Assembly (NCBI GenBank): GCA_947252645.1
Contig: CAMXWF010000010.1
Location: 1-64,000, forward strand
Direction: 5' to 3'
DNA from: an uncultured Bacteroidia bacterium
GTDB taxonomy: Bacteria; Bacteroidota; Bacteroidia; Bacteroidales; CAJPTX01
DNA length: 64,000 nucleotides
A program made the translations under genes and the position numbers. Under the pieces are notes generated by a model. That model was not told the DNA's origin. It saw only the letters and a list, made by a program, of their open reading frames with translations, and did not search any database. Shown here in pieces: positions 50,801 through 58,240 of this stretch; the first letter of the stretch is position 1; every line of letters begins with the position of its first letter.

Positions 50801-52178
50801 CCGAAGAGCACGCCTCGTTGATCTCCAGCTTGACGATGGCCCCTTGGTCGATGAAGATGGCCTTCATGTCTTGCCCCCCGATGTCGAGGATAAAGCTTAC
50901 CTGCGGCTCGAAGAAGAGGGCAGCCTGGTAGTGGGCCAGGGTTTCCACCATGCCCTGCTCTAGTCTGAAGGCGGTTTTGATCAGTTCCTCGCCGTAGCCC
51001 GTAACGCAGCTGCCGGCAATGCGTGGCTCCACGCCTTCAGCGCGGCAGGCCTTGGCAAAGGCCTCTAGGGCCGTGCGGGCTGCCCCGAGGGGGTCACCTT
51101 GGTTGGGCGCGTAGTGCCGGTATACAATGGCCTGCGCCTCGTTGGTTACCACGAGCTTTGTGGTGGTGCTACCGCTATCTACGCCCAGGTAGCAATTTTG
51201 GTGCGCCAGCGTGGCCAGGGTCGCCGTTGGGAGGGCGTACTTGGCCTTTTCGCGCTGCCAGCGCTCCAGCTCCTCCTGCGCACGGAAGAGTGGAGGGCAC
51301 ACCCAGCTCTGCGGCGCGCGCGAGGCGTGGTTTCTCTGGGCCAAGAGCGCTCTAAACTCCTCGATAGAATACTCCTTGCCCCCTGCGGCCAGCGCGCTGC
51401 CCCAAGCTGGGAAAAGCTCCGCGTGCGCGGGCACCACGACATCGCCATCGCGCAGGTGCGCGACCAGGCAGAAGCTCTGGCGCAGCGCGGGGATGAAGGC
51501 AAAGGGCCCTCCGCAGCAAATCACGGTGGGCCTGAGGGTGTAACCTCTGGAGAGTGTGGTGATGACCTGCAAGCTCACGGCGTGCAGCACAGAAGCTGCA
51601 ATGTCCTCCCGTGGGGTATTGCGGGCCAGCAGGTTCTGGATATCGGTTTTGGAGAACACGCCGCACCGCGAGGCCATGGGGTGTACCCGCTTGGCGCGCA
51701 GGGCGATTTGCCCCAAGGTAGCCACATCGACTCCCAGCAGACTGGCCATCTGGTCGATGAAGGCGCCCGTGCCGCCCGCGCAGCTGCCGTTCATGCGCAT
51801 ATCGGGCGCGTGGCCGGGGGAGAAGAAAATCATCTTGGCATCCTCGCCCCCGATGTCTACCAGGCTGGCGGCCTGGGGGAAGAAGGTCGAGACCACCTTG
51901 CAGGTCGCCACCACCTCCTGCGTGAACGCTAGGCCACAGCGCGCCGCCAGCCCCATGCCGGCCGAGCCGGTGACACCCACTGCCATCCGCACGCCCGGCT
52001 GGGCGCCCTCCAGCTGCTGTAGCGCCTGCTCCAGTGCCCCAGGTATGTCGGCCTGATGGCGCGCATAATGGCTGTGGAGGAGCTGCCCCTGCGCGTCGAG
52101 TACGGCTAGCTTAAGCGTAGTGGAGCCGATGTCGAGCCCTAGGCGGGCCGATGTGGTCAAGATCCCACACTTGTTCAC
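47865..52178 (-). CDS. Giant 2-hydroxyacyl-CoA dehydratase activase (two ASKHA domains plus DUF2229/HgdB-like region)
   Basis: A 1437-residue fusion. Two BcrA/BadF-type ATPase domains lie in tandem: LGLDIGSTTLKLAVLD with NGSCAGGTGAFIDQMAS, and YLGVDSGSTTTKLVV with EACSSGCGSFIETFAKG. The Cys in CAGGTG and CSSGCG would ligate the [4Fe-4S] cluster. After about residue 620 come DUF2229 (TIGLPWALGMFEHLTFW, NPSTLAQTELG, NICYPAKVMHGH) and a dehydratase-like region with NNEVCYPATLVVGALMQAL and LQPFGCIANHIV. Family knowledge: such activases inject an electron into 2-hydroxyacyl-CoA dehydratases during glutamate fermentation; the exact role of this long type is not settled. Start GTG at 52178. Transcribed away from the Fur-like gene. 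Confidence 0.9.
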   Translation of the reverse strand: MNKCGILTTSARLGLDIGSTTLKLAVLDAQGQLLHSHYARHQADIPGALEQALQQLEGAQPGVRMAVGVTGSAGMGLAARCGLAFTQEVVATCKVVSTFFPQAASLVDIGGEDAKMIFFSPGHAPDMRMNGSCAGGTGAFIDQMASLLGVDVATLGQIALRAKRVHPMASRCGVFSKTDIQNLLARNTPREDIAASVLHAVSLQVITTLSRGYTLRPTVICCGGPFAFIPALRQSFCLVAHLRDGDVVVPAHAELFPAWGSALAAGGKEYSIEEFRALLAQRNHASRAPQSWVCPPLFRAQEELERWQREKAKYALPTATLATLAHQNCYLGVDSGSTTTKLVVTNEAQAIVYRHYAPNQGDPLGAARTALEAFAKACRAEGVEPRIAGSCVTGYGEELIKTAFRLEQGMVETLAHYQAALFFEPQVSFILDIGGQDMKAIFIDQGAIVKLEINEACSSGCGSFIETFAKGLGQPVANFAHLACTAEHPCNLGTRCTVFMNSRVKQAQREGTKLADISAGLGYSVVRNCLHKVLKLRDYSELGDHVMLQGGTMRNVAVCRAFELETGKPVIVTDAPELMGAWGCALHAAQQANANERAPKRIGDLLAHTDYQTTQQRCPGCYNHCQITTFDFGQARCYYSGNQCERVYSNGGQGRTQGVDLSEWKYRALRATARAKSSQTPYQGVTIGLPWALGMFEHLTFWKEFFTRLGFQVVFSNPSTLAQTELGAHTVMSDNICYPAKVMHGHIIDLVAQGVDRIFLPFVVYERLEIAHADNSFNCPVVSGYSEVIRSVLKNYQGHQVPIDAPSISFRNRALLLKELSAYLHNVRPGKHLPSTREVRDALATALEAQARFNSELRQRNEQVAKRALAEGRMLIVLAGRPYHVDPLIQHRISSIIASFGADVVTEDIAREGGLVQALVGSYQQWAFTSRIAAAAHWAAQAGPGVHYVQITSFGCGPDAILLDEVNQALHAYGKSATMLKVDDVNHVGSLKLRIRSLVESLHLQQTARAGRPLTSNQQVLFRPEDRRRTILLPWFADGYSEYLPALFSLAGYKAVNLPQTTDQSESYGLRYANNEVCYPATLVVGALMQALKEGQYRPDDVAFGITQTGGQCRATNYLALVKRALQEAGLSNIPIISVGVGAASLHDQPGFTIPWRRMALPVLRTLVFADIMATMLHGACPREREKGLAKHIYKLYTAQAIEAVERNATRRLPSLLEQAAHAFAAATQRVELPRVGVLGEIFVKYNRFANRGVVDWLMAHGLEPVVPAIAEFFFEALASKPVRERTYIDHREPLTRAFPAVERLLFSVVRSMEQRVAAFPYYRPIVRPSAQARLAARIINLNAQFGEGWLIAGEIAHLAEQGVTSIVSLQPFGCIANHIVSKGIEKRAKELYPDLSLLFLDLDSGVSEANFVNRLLFLKENAQARRPRARVVEARH

Positions 52179-52363
52179 TGGCAGTATTGATTAACAAGAC
52201 GATGTTGCACACCTCTTGACACTAGAACACGTTAGTAGCCTAGGTTGTTTGCTCTTGGGCGAGCTGCCCCCAGGGGGCGTGGGGTTGCGTGGTGCCCGAT
52301 CCTGGGGTGTGGCAAAGATAAGCAGGAAAGTCGGCATCGTCCCCTGAGTCCATCCCCGGGGTA

Positions 52364-52390
52364 GGTTGCATTTCGAGTGCAGTTGCAACC
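52364..52390. repeat. Inverted repeat in the activase/Fur-like divergent region
   Basis: GGTTGCA / TGCAACC with a 13-base spacer. Part of the 375-base divergent region, whose right half is AT-rich. TGTTGCACA also occurs twice there, at 52203-52211 and 52493-52501. Confidence 0.4.
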
Positions 52391-52494
52391 ATGTCAGGTA
52401 TTCACAAGCAACTTTAAAATCGGATTTCTTATTTCAAAATAGATTGACACACTGTATGTTGCTCATATGTTAGAAAACTCTACTTGCCCACCTG

Positions 52495-52526
52495 TTGCAC
52501 ATAATGTGCAGAAAGCACTACTTTTG
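52495..52526 (+). promoter_or_regulatory. Predicted promoter of the Fur-family regulator
   Basis: -33 TTG at 52495-52497, a 21-base spacer, then -7 TACTTTTG at 52519-52526 (TAnnTTTG). The 5' leader is short (about 27 bases to the ATG at 52554). Confidence 0.6.
52496..52510. promoter_or_regulatory. Candidate operator: 15-bp palindrome within the Fur-like promoter
   Basis: TGCACAT-A-ATGTGCA is a perfect 7-1-7 palindrome, the symmetry usual for Fur-superfamily boxes, lying between the -33 and -7 elements, where binding would block transcription. Binding by the neighbouring regulator (autoregulation) is inferred. Confidence 0.5.
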
Positions 52527-52553
52527 CGCCGATAGGATCAAGCTTGCACGAGG

Positions 52554-53003
52554 ATGGAAAAGGATTTCTGGGCGGCCCACGGGCTCCGTCGAACGAATTG
52601 CCGGGCAGCGGTGGTGCACTGCCTGGAGGCCAAGAACGAGGCGCTCTCTGAGCGGGCGCTCCGAGAGGAGATAGGGGGTTCTTTTGACCGTACCACCTTC
52701 TACCGCACCATGCGCAGCCTAGAGGAGCACAAGGTCATCCACCGGATCTCTGCGGCCCAGGAGGGCCTGAAGTGGGCGCTGAGCACTCCCCTGGGGCTAC
52801 CGCCGGCCCATGCCCACTTTGTATGCAGCGTATGCGATGGCGTCTGGTGCCTCACCCAGCTCCGTGCGCCCGTCTACGCGCACCGTAAGGGGTTCACCAC
52901 CGAATACGTGGAGAGCATTGTGCACGGGGTGTGCGCCGAATGCAACCGGCGAGCTAGAGCGCAGCAGCAAAGGCTCCAGTCGGCTTGGCAGGAAGAGCAG
53001 TAA
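52554..53003 (+). CDS. Fur-family transcriptional regulator
   Basis: A 149-residue metalloregulator. The N-terminal winged helix includes RTNCRAAVVHCL and the recognition part SFDRTTFYRTMRSLEEHKVIHRI. The dimerisation domain has HAHFVCSVCDGVWCL and a second CxxC in GVCAECNRRA, the structural zinc site. Whether it senses iron, zinc or peroxide (Fur, Zur or PerR) cannot be decided by eye. It lies 13 bases ahead of a TonB-dependent receptor gene, so metal-dependent control of that receptor and of itself is likely (inference). Confidence 0.9.
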   Translation: MEKDFWAAHGLRRTNCRAAVVHCLEAKNEALSERALREEIGGSFDRTTFYRTMRSLEEHKVIHRISAAQEGLKWALSTPLGLPPAHAHFVCSVCDGVWCLTQLRAPVYAHRKGFTTEYVESIVHGVCAECNRRARAQQQRLQSAWQEEQ

Positions 53004-53016
53004 AGCGGAGGAATCT

Positions 53017-55419
53017 ATGTCCCGGTGGTGCTATCGAATGGGGCTACTCTGGTTGGTGGTCCTGCTGGTGGTCAGCCCTTGCCTTGCGCAGCTGGACGTA
53101 CGCGGGACGGTAATCGATGCTTCAACTGGGGCGCCCGTGCCCGACGTGCAGGTGGTGCTTTTCCCCAGCCAGCAAGGAACCTACACGGATTCTGCGGGCG
53201 ATTTCCGGCTACGGGCCAAGCCCACAGATTCCATGTTTCTGCGTCTAGAGCTCTTGGGCTATGAGGTGCTGCGTTTGCCACTCTCGCCCGCGCGGGCAGC
53301 CCACCTTGCGCTCCACCTACACCGCACGCAGTCGGAGATCCAGGAGGTTCGTATTGCGACCAGCTATCGCACAGCGCAGCAGCAGAATACGGGGGCCAAT
53401 GTGGCTATTTTGAGCCATAGGGAGCTGCGTACCCTTCGTGCGGCCAGCCTGGCGCAGTCGCTCGAAGCCCTGCCGGGCATGCATTCCATGCAGATAGGTC
53501 AAGGGGGCAGTAAGCCCATGATCCGCGGCATGGGGTTCAACCGGGTGGCGGTCATCGACCGTGGGCTCAAGCAGGAGGGCCAGCAGTGGGGGGCGGATCA
53601 TGCGCTCGAGCTGGACCAGATGGCCGCCTGGCGCGTGGCCGTCTACAAGGGCCCGATGAGCCTACGCTACGGCGGCGAGGCCATGGGGGGCGCCATAGTG
53701 ATCAACGAGCAGCTCCTGCGACCCCCGAAGGGGTGGCATGCTGACCTAGCCCTCTGGAGCGAGACCAACGCCTGGCGCACCGGGCTCTCCCTCGGGGCCT
53801 CGTACGCCGCTACGCACTACTATTGCCAGCTACAGGGCACGGCCATAGGGGCAGGCGACTATGGCATCCCCACCGACACCGTCAACTACCTCTCGTGGAG
53901 GCTGCCCATTGTCCGCCGTCAGCTTAAGAACACGGCCACCCGTGAGCTCGATTTCACCCTGGATCAAGGCCTCCATGGCCCGTGGGGCCACCTGGCGCTC
54001 TCGCTCTCCTCGGTCTACATGGCCAATGGCATGTTTCCGGGGGCGCACGGGATTCCCTCCGTGGCACGCGTGCAGCCCGATGGATGCCGCTTCAACATCG
54101 AGCTTCCCGCGGCGCAAGTGCAGCACTATAAGGCCATTTTGCGCTACCAATCGCCCCACTTCGGTGGCTGCTGGCAACTGCGCGCCCTCCTGGGAGGCCA
54201 GCTCAACCTGCGGCAGGAGCTCTCCACCTTCCACACGCACTACCCCGACCAGCCCATGCCCGCTAGGGATCCTGATCTGGAGCTTAGCTTCAATCTGCGC
54301 ACGCTATCAGCCTCCGTGGGCCTGAGCTGGCAAATCCGCCCCTTCCTGCGCCTGGAAGCGGGACTCGATGCCGAGTACCAGCGCCACACCTTCGCGGGCT
54401 ATGGGTTCCTACTGCCCAACTACCAACGCGCCTCGGGGGGGCTTTTCGCCATAGCTTACTACCAAATGTCCAGCCATTGGAAGCTGGAAGCTGGGTTCCG
54501 CGGCGACGTGGCCTACACGGACATTACCCCCTACCGGGATCAATACCTCGCCACATTTCTCCAGAAAAATGCGGCTTACTCCCCGGGGCAGATAGACATT
54601 TTCAGCCAGCGGGTGGCGGGGCTCAAAAAGCTTTTCTACGACTATTCCTGGGCTCTGGGGCTAGTCTATACGCCCTCTGCGCACCACGAACTCAAGTTCC
54701 ACGCGGGGCAGTGCTTTCGTCTGCCCACCGTCAACGAGCTGGCAGCCAACGGTCTCCACCACGGTGCGCTCCGGCATGAGCGGGGCGACCTCACCTTGCT
54801 CTCCGAGCGCGGCATACAAGCTGATGTGCAGTACCTGCTCAATGCTGCCCGACTCCAGCTGGACATCTCGCTCTTCGTTGCCTACTACTTCCGCTACATC
54901 TACTTGGAGCCCACGGGCCGCTGGTCGATACTCCCCCACGCGGGGCAAGTCTATCAATATCGCAAGGCGCAAGCCCTGACGGGGGGCGGGGAGCTGCGTT
55001 TGCGCTATGCGTTGGGCTGGCAGGTGGAGCTGCAGCTCTTGGCAGACGCGGTGCTACAGCATAACCTGGAAGATGGATACCCCCTCCCCTTCACGCCAGC
55101 CCCCTCGCTACGTGGCCAAGTAGGCTACACTTGCCACGGTATCCCCCAAAGGGCGGGCAAGCTCTTTTTCAGCGTGACCCTAGGGTACACCCTGGCGCAG
55201 GATAGGGTGTCGCGCAATGAGGAGCCGACCCCGGGCTATTTCCTGCTCGAGGCCAACGTGACCTACTCTAGACAATTCCACAGGGGCCGCATGGACCTTT
55301 CGCTCAAGGGGCACAACCTCACCAATCGTTGCTACATCAACCACCTGAGCTACTACCGTAGGCTCCAGATCCCCGAGGCGGGCTGCGCAGCCGAGCTAAG
55401 CCTAATGCTCCATTTCTAG
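53017..55419 (+). CDS. TonB-dependent outer membrane receptor (metal/siderophore-type)
   Basis: An 800-residue receptor. Signal peptide (MSRWCYRMGLLWLVVLLVVSPCLAQ), then a carboxypeptidase-like regulatory domain (VRGTVIDASTGAPVPDVQVVLFP). The plug domain follows, with SLAQSLEALPGMHSMQIG, PMIRGMGFNRVAVIDRGLKQEGQQWGADHA and GPMSLRYGGEAMGGAIVINEQLL, then a 22-strand barrel ending LSLMLHF. The QWGADHA segment is like that of zinc/heme receptors of the ZnuD kind. Placed after a Fur-like gene and before a DUF4625 lipoprotein, it is probably a metal or metal-complex importer; the ligand is unproven. The ATG at 53017 is chosen by the signal peptide. Confidence 0.9.
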   Translation: MSRWCYRMGLLWLVVLLVVSPCLAQLDVRGTVIDASTGAPVPDVQVVLFPSQQGTYTDSAGDFRLRAKPTDSMFLRLELLGYEVLRLPLSPARAAHLALHLHRTQSEIQEVRIATSYRTAQQQNTGANVAILSHRELRTLRAASLAQSLEALPGMHSMQIGQGGSKPMIRGMGFNRVAVIDRGLKQEGQQWGADHALELDQMAAWRVAVYKGPMSLRYGGEAMGGAIVINEQLLRPPKGWHADLALWSETNAWRTGLSLGASYAATHYYCQLQGTAIGAGDYGIPTDTVNYLSWRLPIVRRQLKNTATRELDFTLDQGLHGPWGHLALSLSSVYMANGMFPGAHGIPSVARVQPDGCRFNIELPAAQVQHYKAILRYQSPHFGGCWQLRALLGGQLNLRQELSTFHTHYPDQPMPARDPDLELSFNLRTLSASVGLSWQIRPFLRLEAGLDAEYQRHTFAGYGFLLPNYQRASGGLFAIAYYQMSSHWKLEAGFRGDVAYTDITPYRDQYLATFLQKNAAYSPGQIDIFSQRVAGLKKLFYDYSWALGLVYTPSAHHELKFHAGQCFRLPTVNELAANGLHHGALRHERGDLTLLSERGIQADVQYLLNAARLQLDISLFVAYYFRYIYLEPTGRWSILPHAGQVYQYRKAQALTGGGELRLRYALGWQVELQLLADAVLQHNLEDGYPLPFTPAPSLRGQVGYTCHGIPQRAGKLFFSVTLGYTLAQDRVSRNEEPTPGYFLLEANVTYSRQFHRGRMDLSLKGHNLTNRCYINHLSYYRRLQIPEAGCAAELSLMLHF

Positions 55420-55447
55420 CGTATAATCAACCTAACACACTACAGGT

Positions 55448-55933
55448 ATGAAGAGAACCCGTGTTGTTTTCCTGCCCTTGCTCTTGGCGAGCCTGACCTT
55501 GTCCATTGCGTCGTGCAAGAAGCACGAAAATAAGGACACCGAGAAGCCCACCATCACCATTGCCGAGCCCGAGGAGGGCGAGTGTGTGCTGGTGGGCAAG
55601 AGCATGCACTTGGAGATGGACCTGGCGGACAATGAGGCCCTGGCCAGCTACAAGATCAACGTGCATAATGCCTCCGATGGGCATTCTCACGGTGCTACCC
55701 GTCAAGGGGGCTCTGGGTCCAAGCCATTCTTCTACGAGAAGGTGCACGAGGAGATAGCAGGCCAGCGGAATGCCCACGTGCACACGCACGAGGTCGTGAT
55801 CCCCGCCGATGCCGAGCTGGGGAAGTACCACCTGATGGTCTATTGCACCGATAAGGCAGGCAACGAGACCTACCGCGCCATAGGCATCGAGCTGACGAAC
55901 GACCCCAGCAAGGTGGAAGAACACCACGAGTAG
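55448..55933 (+). CDS. DUF4625 domain lipoprotein
   Basis: A 161-residue lipoprotein with signal and lipobox LTLSIASCKKHENK. The mature protein is an Ig-like domain of the DUF4625 type (KPTITIAEPEEGECVLVGKSMHLEMDL, ALASYKINVHNASDGHSHG, DKAGNETYRAIGIEL) and contains several His residues (DGHSHG, NAHVHTHE) that could bind metal. Downstream of the TonB receptor by 28 bases, so part of the same unit. Role unknown; metal delivery or binding at the surface is inferred. Confidence 0.82.
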   Translation: MKRTRVVFLPLLLASLTLSIASCKKHENKDTEKPTITIAEPEEGECVLVGKSMHLEMDLADNEALASYKINVHNASDGHSHGATRQGGSGSKPFFYEKVHEEIAGQRNAHVHTHEVVIPADAELGKYHLMVYCTDKAGNETYRAIGIELTNDPSKVEEHHE

Positions 55934-55958
55934 CAGGCTCTCTGCACCCTGGGTAGCA

Positions 55959-56018
55959 CTCCGTACCCTCCGCCCGCACCCAGCATAGCGCAGGCGGTAA
56001 CGGGTACGGAGCTTTTCT
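55959..56018 (+). terminator. Terminator after the Fur-TonB-DUF4625 unit
   Basis: A long hairpin with outer arms CTCCGTACCC / GGGTACGGAG and inner CCGCC / GGCGG pairing, followed by CTTTTCTT. It begins 25 bases after the lipoprotein stop. Confidence 0.75.
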
Positions 56019-56200
56019 TGCTTGCATCCTATCCCCTGCGGCCGGAGGTAACCATACGGTGTTCCCGAGGCCTAGGCTTTTGGTGTGACAGAGGACGAAT
56101 TGGGACGTGAGCCCCCTGCGGATGGAATGGGTGGTAGAATTGGCTTAAAGAGTGTATCTTCGCAGAGATAACTAATTAATATTAGTAGGGGTACAATACT

Positions 56201-57286
56201 ATGCGCAAGTTAATATTCATCTTTTCTCTGCTGGCTGCGGTGCTGTTCCCCGTGGCTACCATAGCGCAGCCCACGCTGCGTACGCTCTACTACAATCGCC
56301 ATGGGCAGGGGGTCGCCGCGCCGGAGTTGGCCGATTTTAGGCGCACCATGACGCTGCCCAATACGGAAGGATCAGCCAAAATTTTCCGTGATTTCTACTT
56401 GAGCGGGGAGCTGCTGCGCGAGGGCCAATACGTGACGATAGACTCGGTGGACGACCAACGCTCGGCATTCGAGGGAGAGGTGGTGACCTACTACAAAGAC
56501 GGAGCGGTAAAGAGCAAGTACCGCTGGGCTGAGGGCGTAGTCGACGGGGAGGCTGTGGAATATGCCCCCGATGGGTCGTCATGGCGTGTGTACCATTACG
56601 ACAAGGGAACCCCCGTGGGCGATTACTATGAGCTGCACACCGCTGGGGGTGAAGTTGTGCGCTACAATCTGGCCGACGATACGCCCGTGCTGGAGGTGCC
56701 AAGCCCTGAGCAGCGGCAGATCGAATACCAGGCGGGCAAAGCATACCAGAGCTATCGGATGAATGGCGTGCAGCTGGCGGCGGCCCTCGATCGCGTCAAC
56801 GAAGTGAGCGATAGCTATCGCTTCATCCTCTACCTGCACAACGTCAGCGGCCAGGCCATAGACTTCCAACCCGAACAGCTGCGCGCGCAGCTAATAGACA
56901 AGAAGGACCAAGAGCGAGAACTCGAAGTGTGGACTGCGGAGGCCTACGAGAAGAAGGCCAAGTCGCTGGCCACGCTGACGGCAGTACTCACAGGGATTTC
57001 GGCGGGTCTCAGCGTGGCCGATGCCGCAATAGACCCCACGAGCACGTCGGTGGCCATGGCCGCCACCAGCACTCTGCTTGCCGACAAAGAGGGGGAGAGG
57101 ATCGAGCATCGCTACCAGCTAAGCCAGGAGAGCGTTTTGCGCCGCACCACGCTCCACCCCGGGGAGGAGCTGCGAGGCTACATCATGATCCACCGGAAGA
57201 AGGGCAAAAAGCTCACGGTTTTCCTGACCTTGGCCGGGATGGAGTATCCCTTTGAATGGGACGTACTCAAGCTCAAGGCGAATTAG
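56201..57286 (+). CDS. Exported protein with MORN-like repeats, function unknown
   Basis: A 361-residue protein with signal peptide (MRKLIFIFSLLAAVLFPVATIAQ). Residues ~60-140 hold MORN/YwqK-like repeats (DFYLSGELLREGQYVTID, YKDGAVKSKYRWAEGVVDGE, YAPDGSSWRVYHYDKGTPVGD), as in many exported Bacteroidota proteins. A beta-sandwich-like region (SDSYRFILYLHNVSGQAIDF) follows, then a short hydrophobic stretch rich in Ala/Thr (LTAVLTGISAGLSVADAAI) and a final beta part. No enzymatic motif seen. A TATCTTCG -7-like element at 56155 lacks a spaced -33. Isolated gene. Confidence 0.68.
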   Translation: MRKLIFIFSLLAAVLFPVATIAQPTLRTLYYNRHGQGVAAPELADFRRTMTLPNTEGSAKIFRDFYLSGELLREGQYVTIDSVDDQRSAFEGEVVTYYKDGAVKSKYRWAEGVVDGEAVEYAPDGSSWRVYHYDKGTPVGDYYELHTAGGEVVRYNLADDTPVLEVPSPEQRQIEYQAGKAYQSYRMNGVQLAAALDRVNEVSDSYRFILYLHNVSGQAIDFQPEQLRAQLIDKKDQERELEVWTAEAYEKKAKSLATLTAVLTGISAGLSVADAAIDPTSTSVAMAATSTLLADKEGERIEHRYQLSQESVLRRTTLHPGEELRGYIMIHRKKGKKLTVFLTLAGMEYPFEWDVLKLKAN

Positions 57287-58240
57287 GCTGCTAAGTAGGC
57301 CTTAGCCGGTCGCTGGGGCGCACTCGCAGAATATGCCCCCATGCGCACAAAAACTGCAATGCTGCCCATTGGCATAGAGACTGGGGGGTGAAGTCTCTGG
57401 TTGGGCCCTCGGCCACCATGCGCTAGCAGACAAGCTCAACAGTCGCGGCTTTGCCGCAGCATGGGCAGGCCCATTGAGTGGTGCTGGAGGTGTGGCAGCA
57501 ACGTGGGATAAGCCCCAACGACCAACAAAACACTGGCTACAGGTAGCCACAGGTCTTGCAGAATTGCGCGCTACCCAGCACAGACTCCTGCGCATTGGAA
57601 TGTGCTGTGGCCGCGCGTGTGCCGTCTACATGATAGAGGATAGCACTCTGGCCGAGGTGGTATTTTAGTTCGTATGCAAGAGTCCAAGCGTGGGTGTATA
57701 CTGGGCACAGTGGAGGCTAAATACTAGCTCACGTTGGAAGACCGGGGCCTTGTACTGCGCGCTGGGCCTAGGGGGAGGCAGCTCATTCGGCATGATGTGA
57801 AAGCCCACCCTGAAGTTGCCCACCAAGGACTCTACACACGAGAAGAATACACTAAAATGCGCTGCTTTCTTTGTGCATCTCTTTGCACATCGTGGCCTTT
57901 GGTTCCATTGGGGGTGTTGCCGGTAGCCCTGCGCTCGCATCCAACCGTAGCTGACCTTTCAAAGCGGTGGGCAGGCAAGGGCATTCTGAGCCTCCGCATC
58001 CAACAGGAAGACGTACGCCGGCCACTTTCTCGAAGGGGCGCTCGAACGAGGAGCCAGTCGTTGGTCGGTGTCGGGATGTGGTAGTCGTAGAGCCGAAGTC
58101 AGTGGAGCGTGCAGGGGGGTACGACAGATGAGCGCACGGAGGTCTTCCCTAGGGAGTGGCGAGGCCTCCGCTGGTCAGGCGTACCACGCTAATCCCATTC
58201 GATAGGTGCGGTAGTTGGAGGAATCTTTGGGGTAGTAGGG
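57287..58240. other. 954-base region without a supported gene
   Basis: Candidate ORFs of 60-116 codons on both strands have no start context, no promoter and no recognisable family. Several small hairpins are present near 57450-57560 (for example GCGGC-TTT-GCCGC and GGCTAC-AG-GTAGCC). It could be decayed gene material or hold an unrecognised RNA; it does not match tmRNA or RNase P start and end signatures that I looked for. Confidence 0.45.

Noticed and set aside
57665..57940. 91-codon minus-strand frame that at first resembled a transposase tail
   Set aside because: No transposase motif, no inverted ends and no homologous frame nearby; left as unexplained intergenic sequence.
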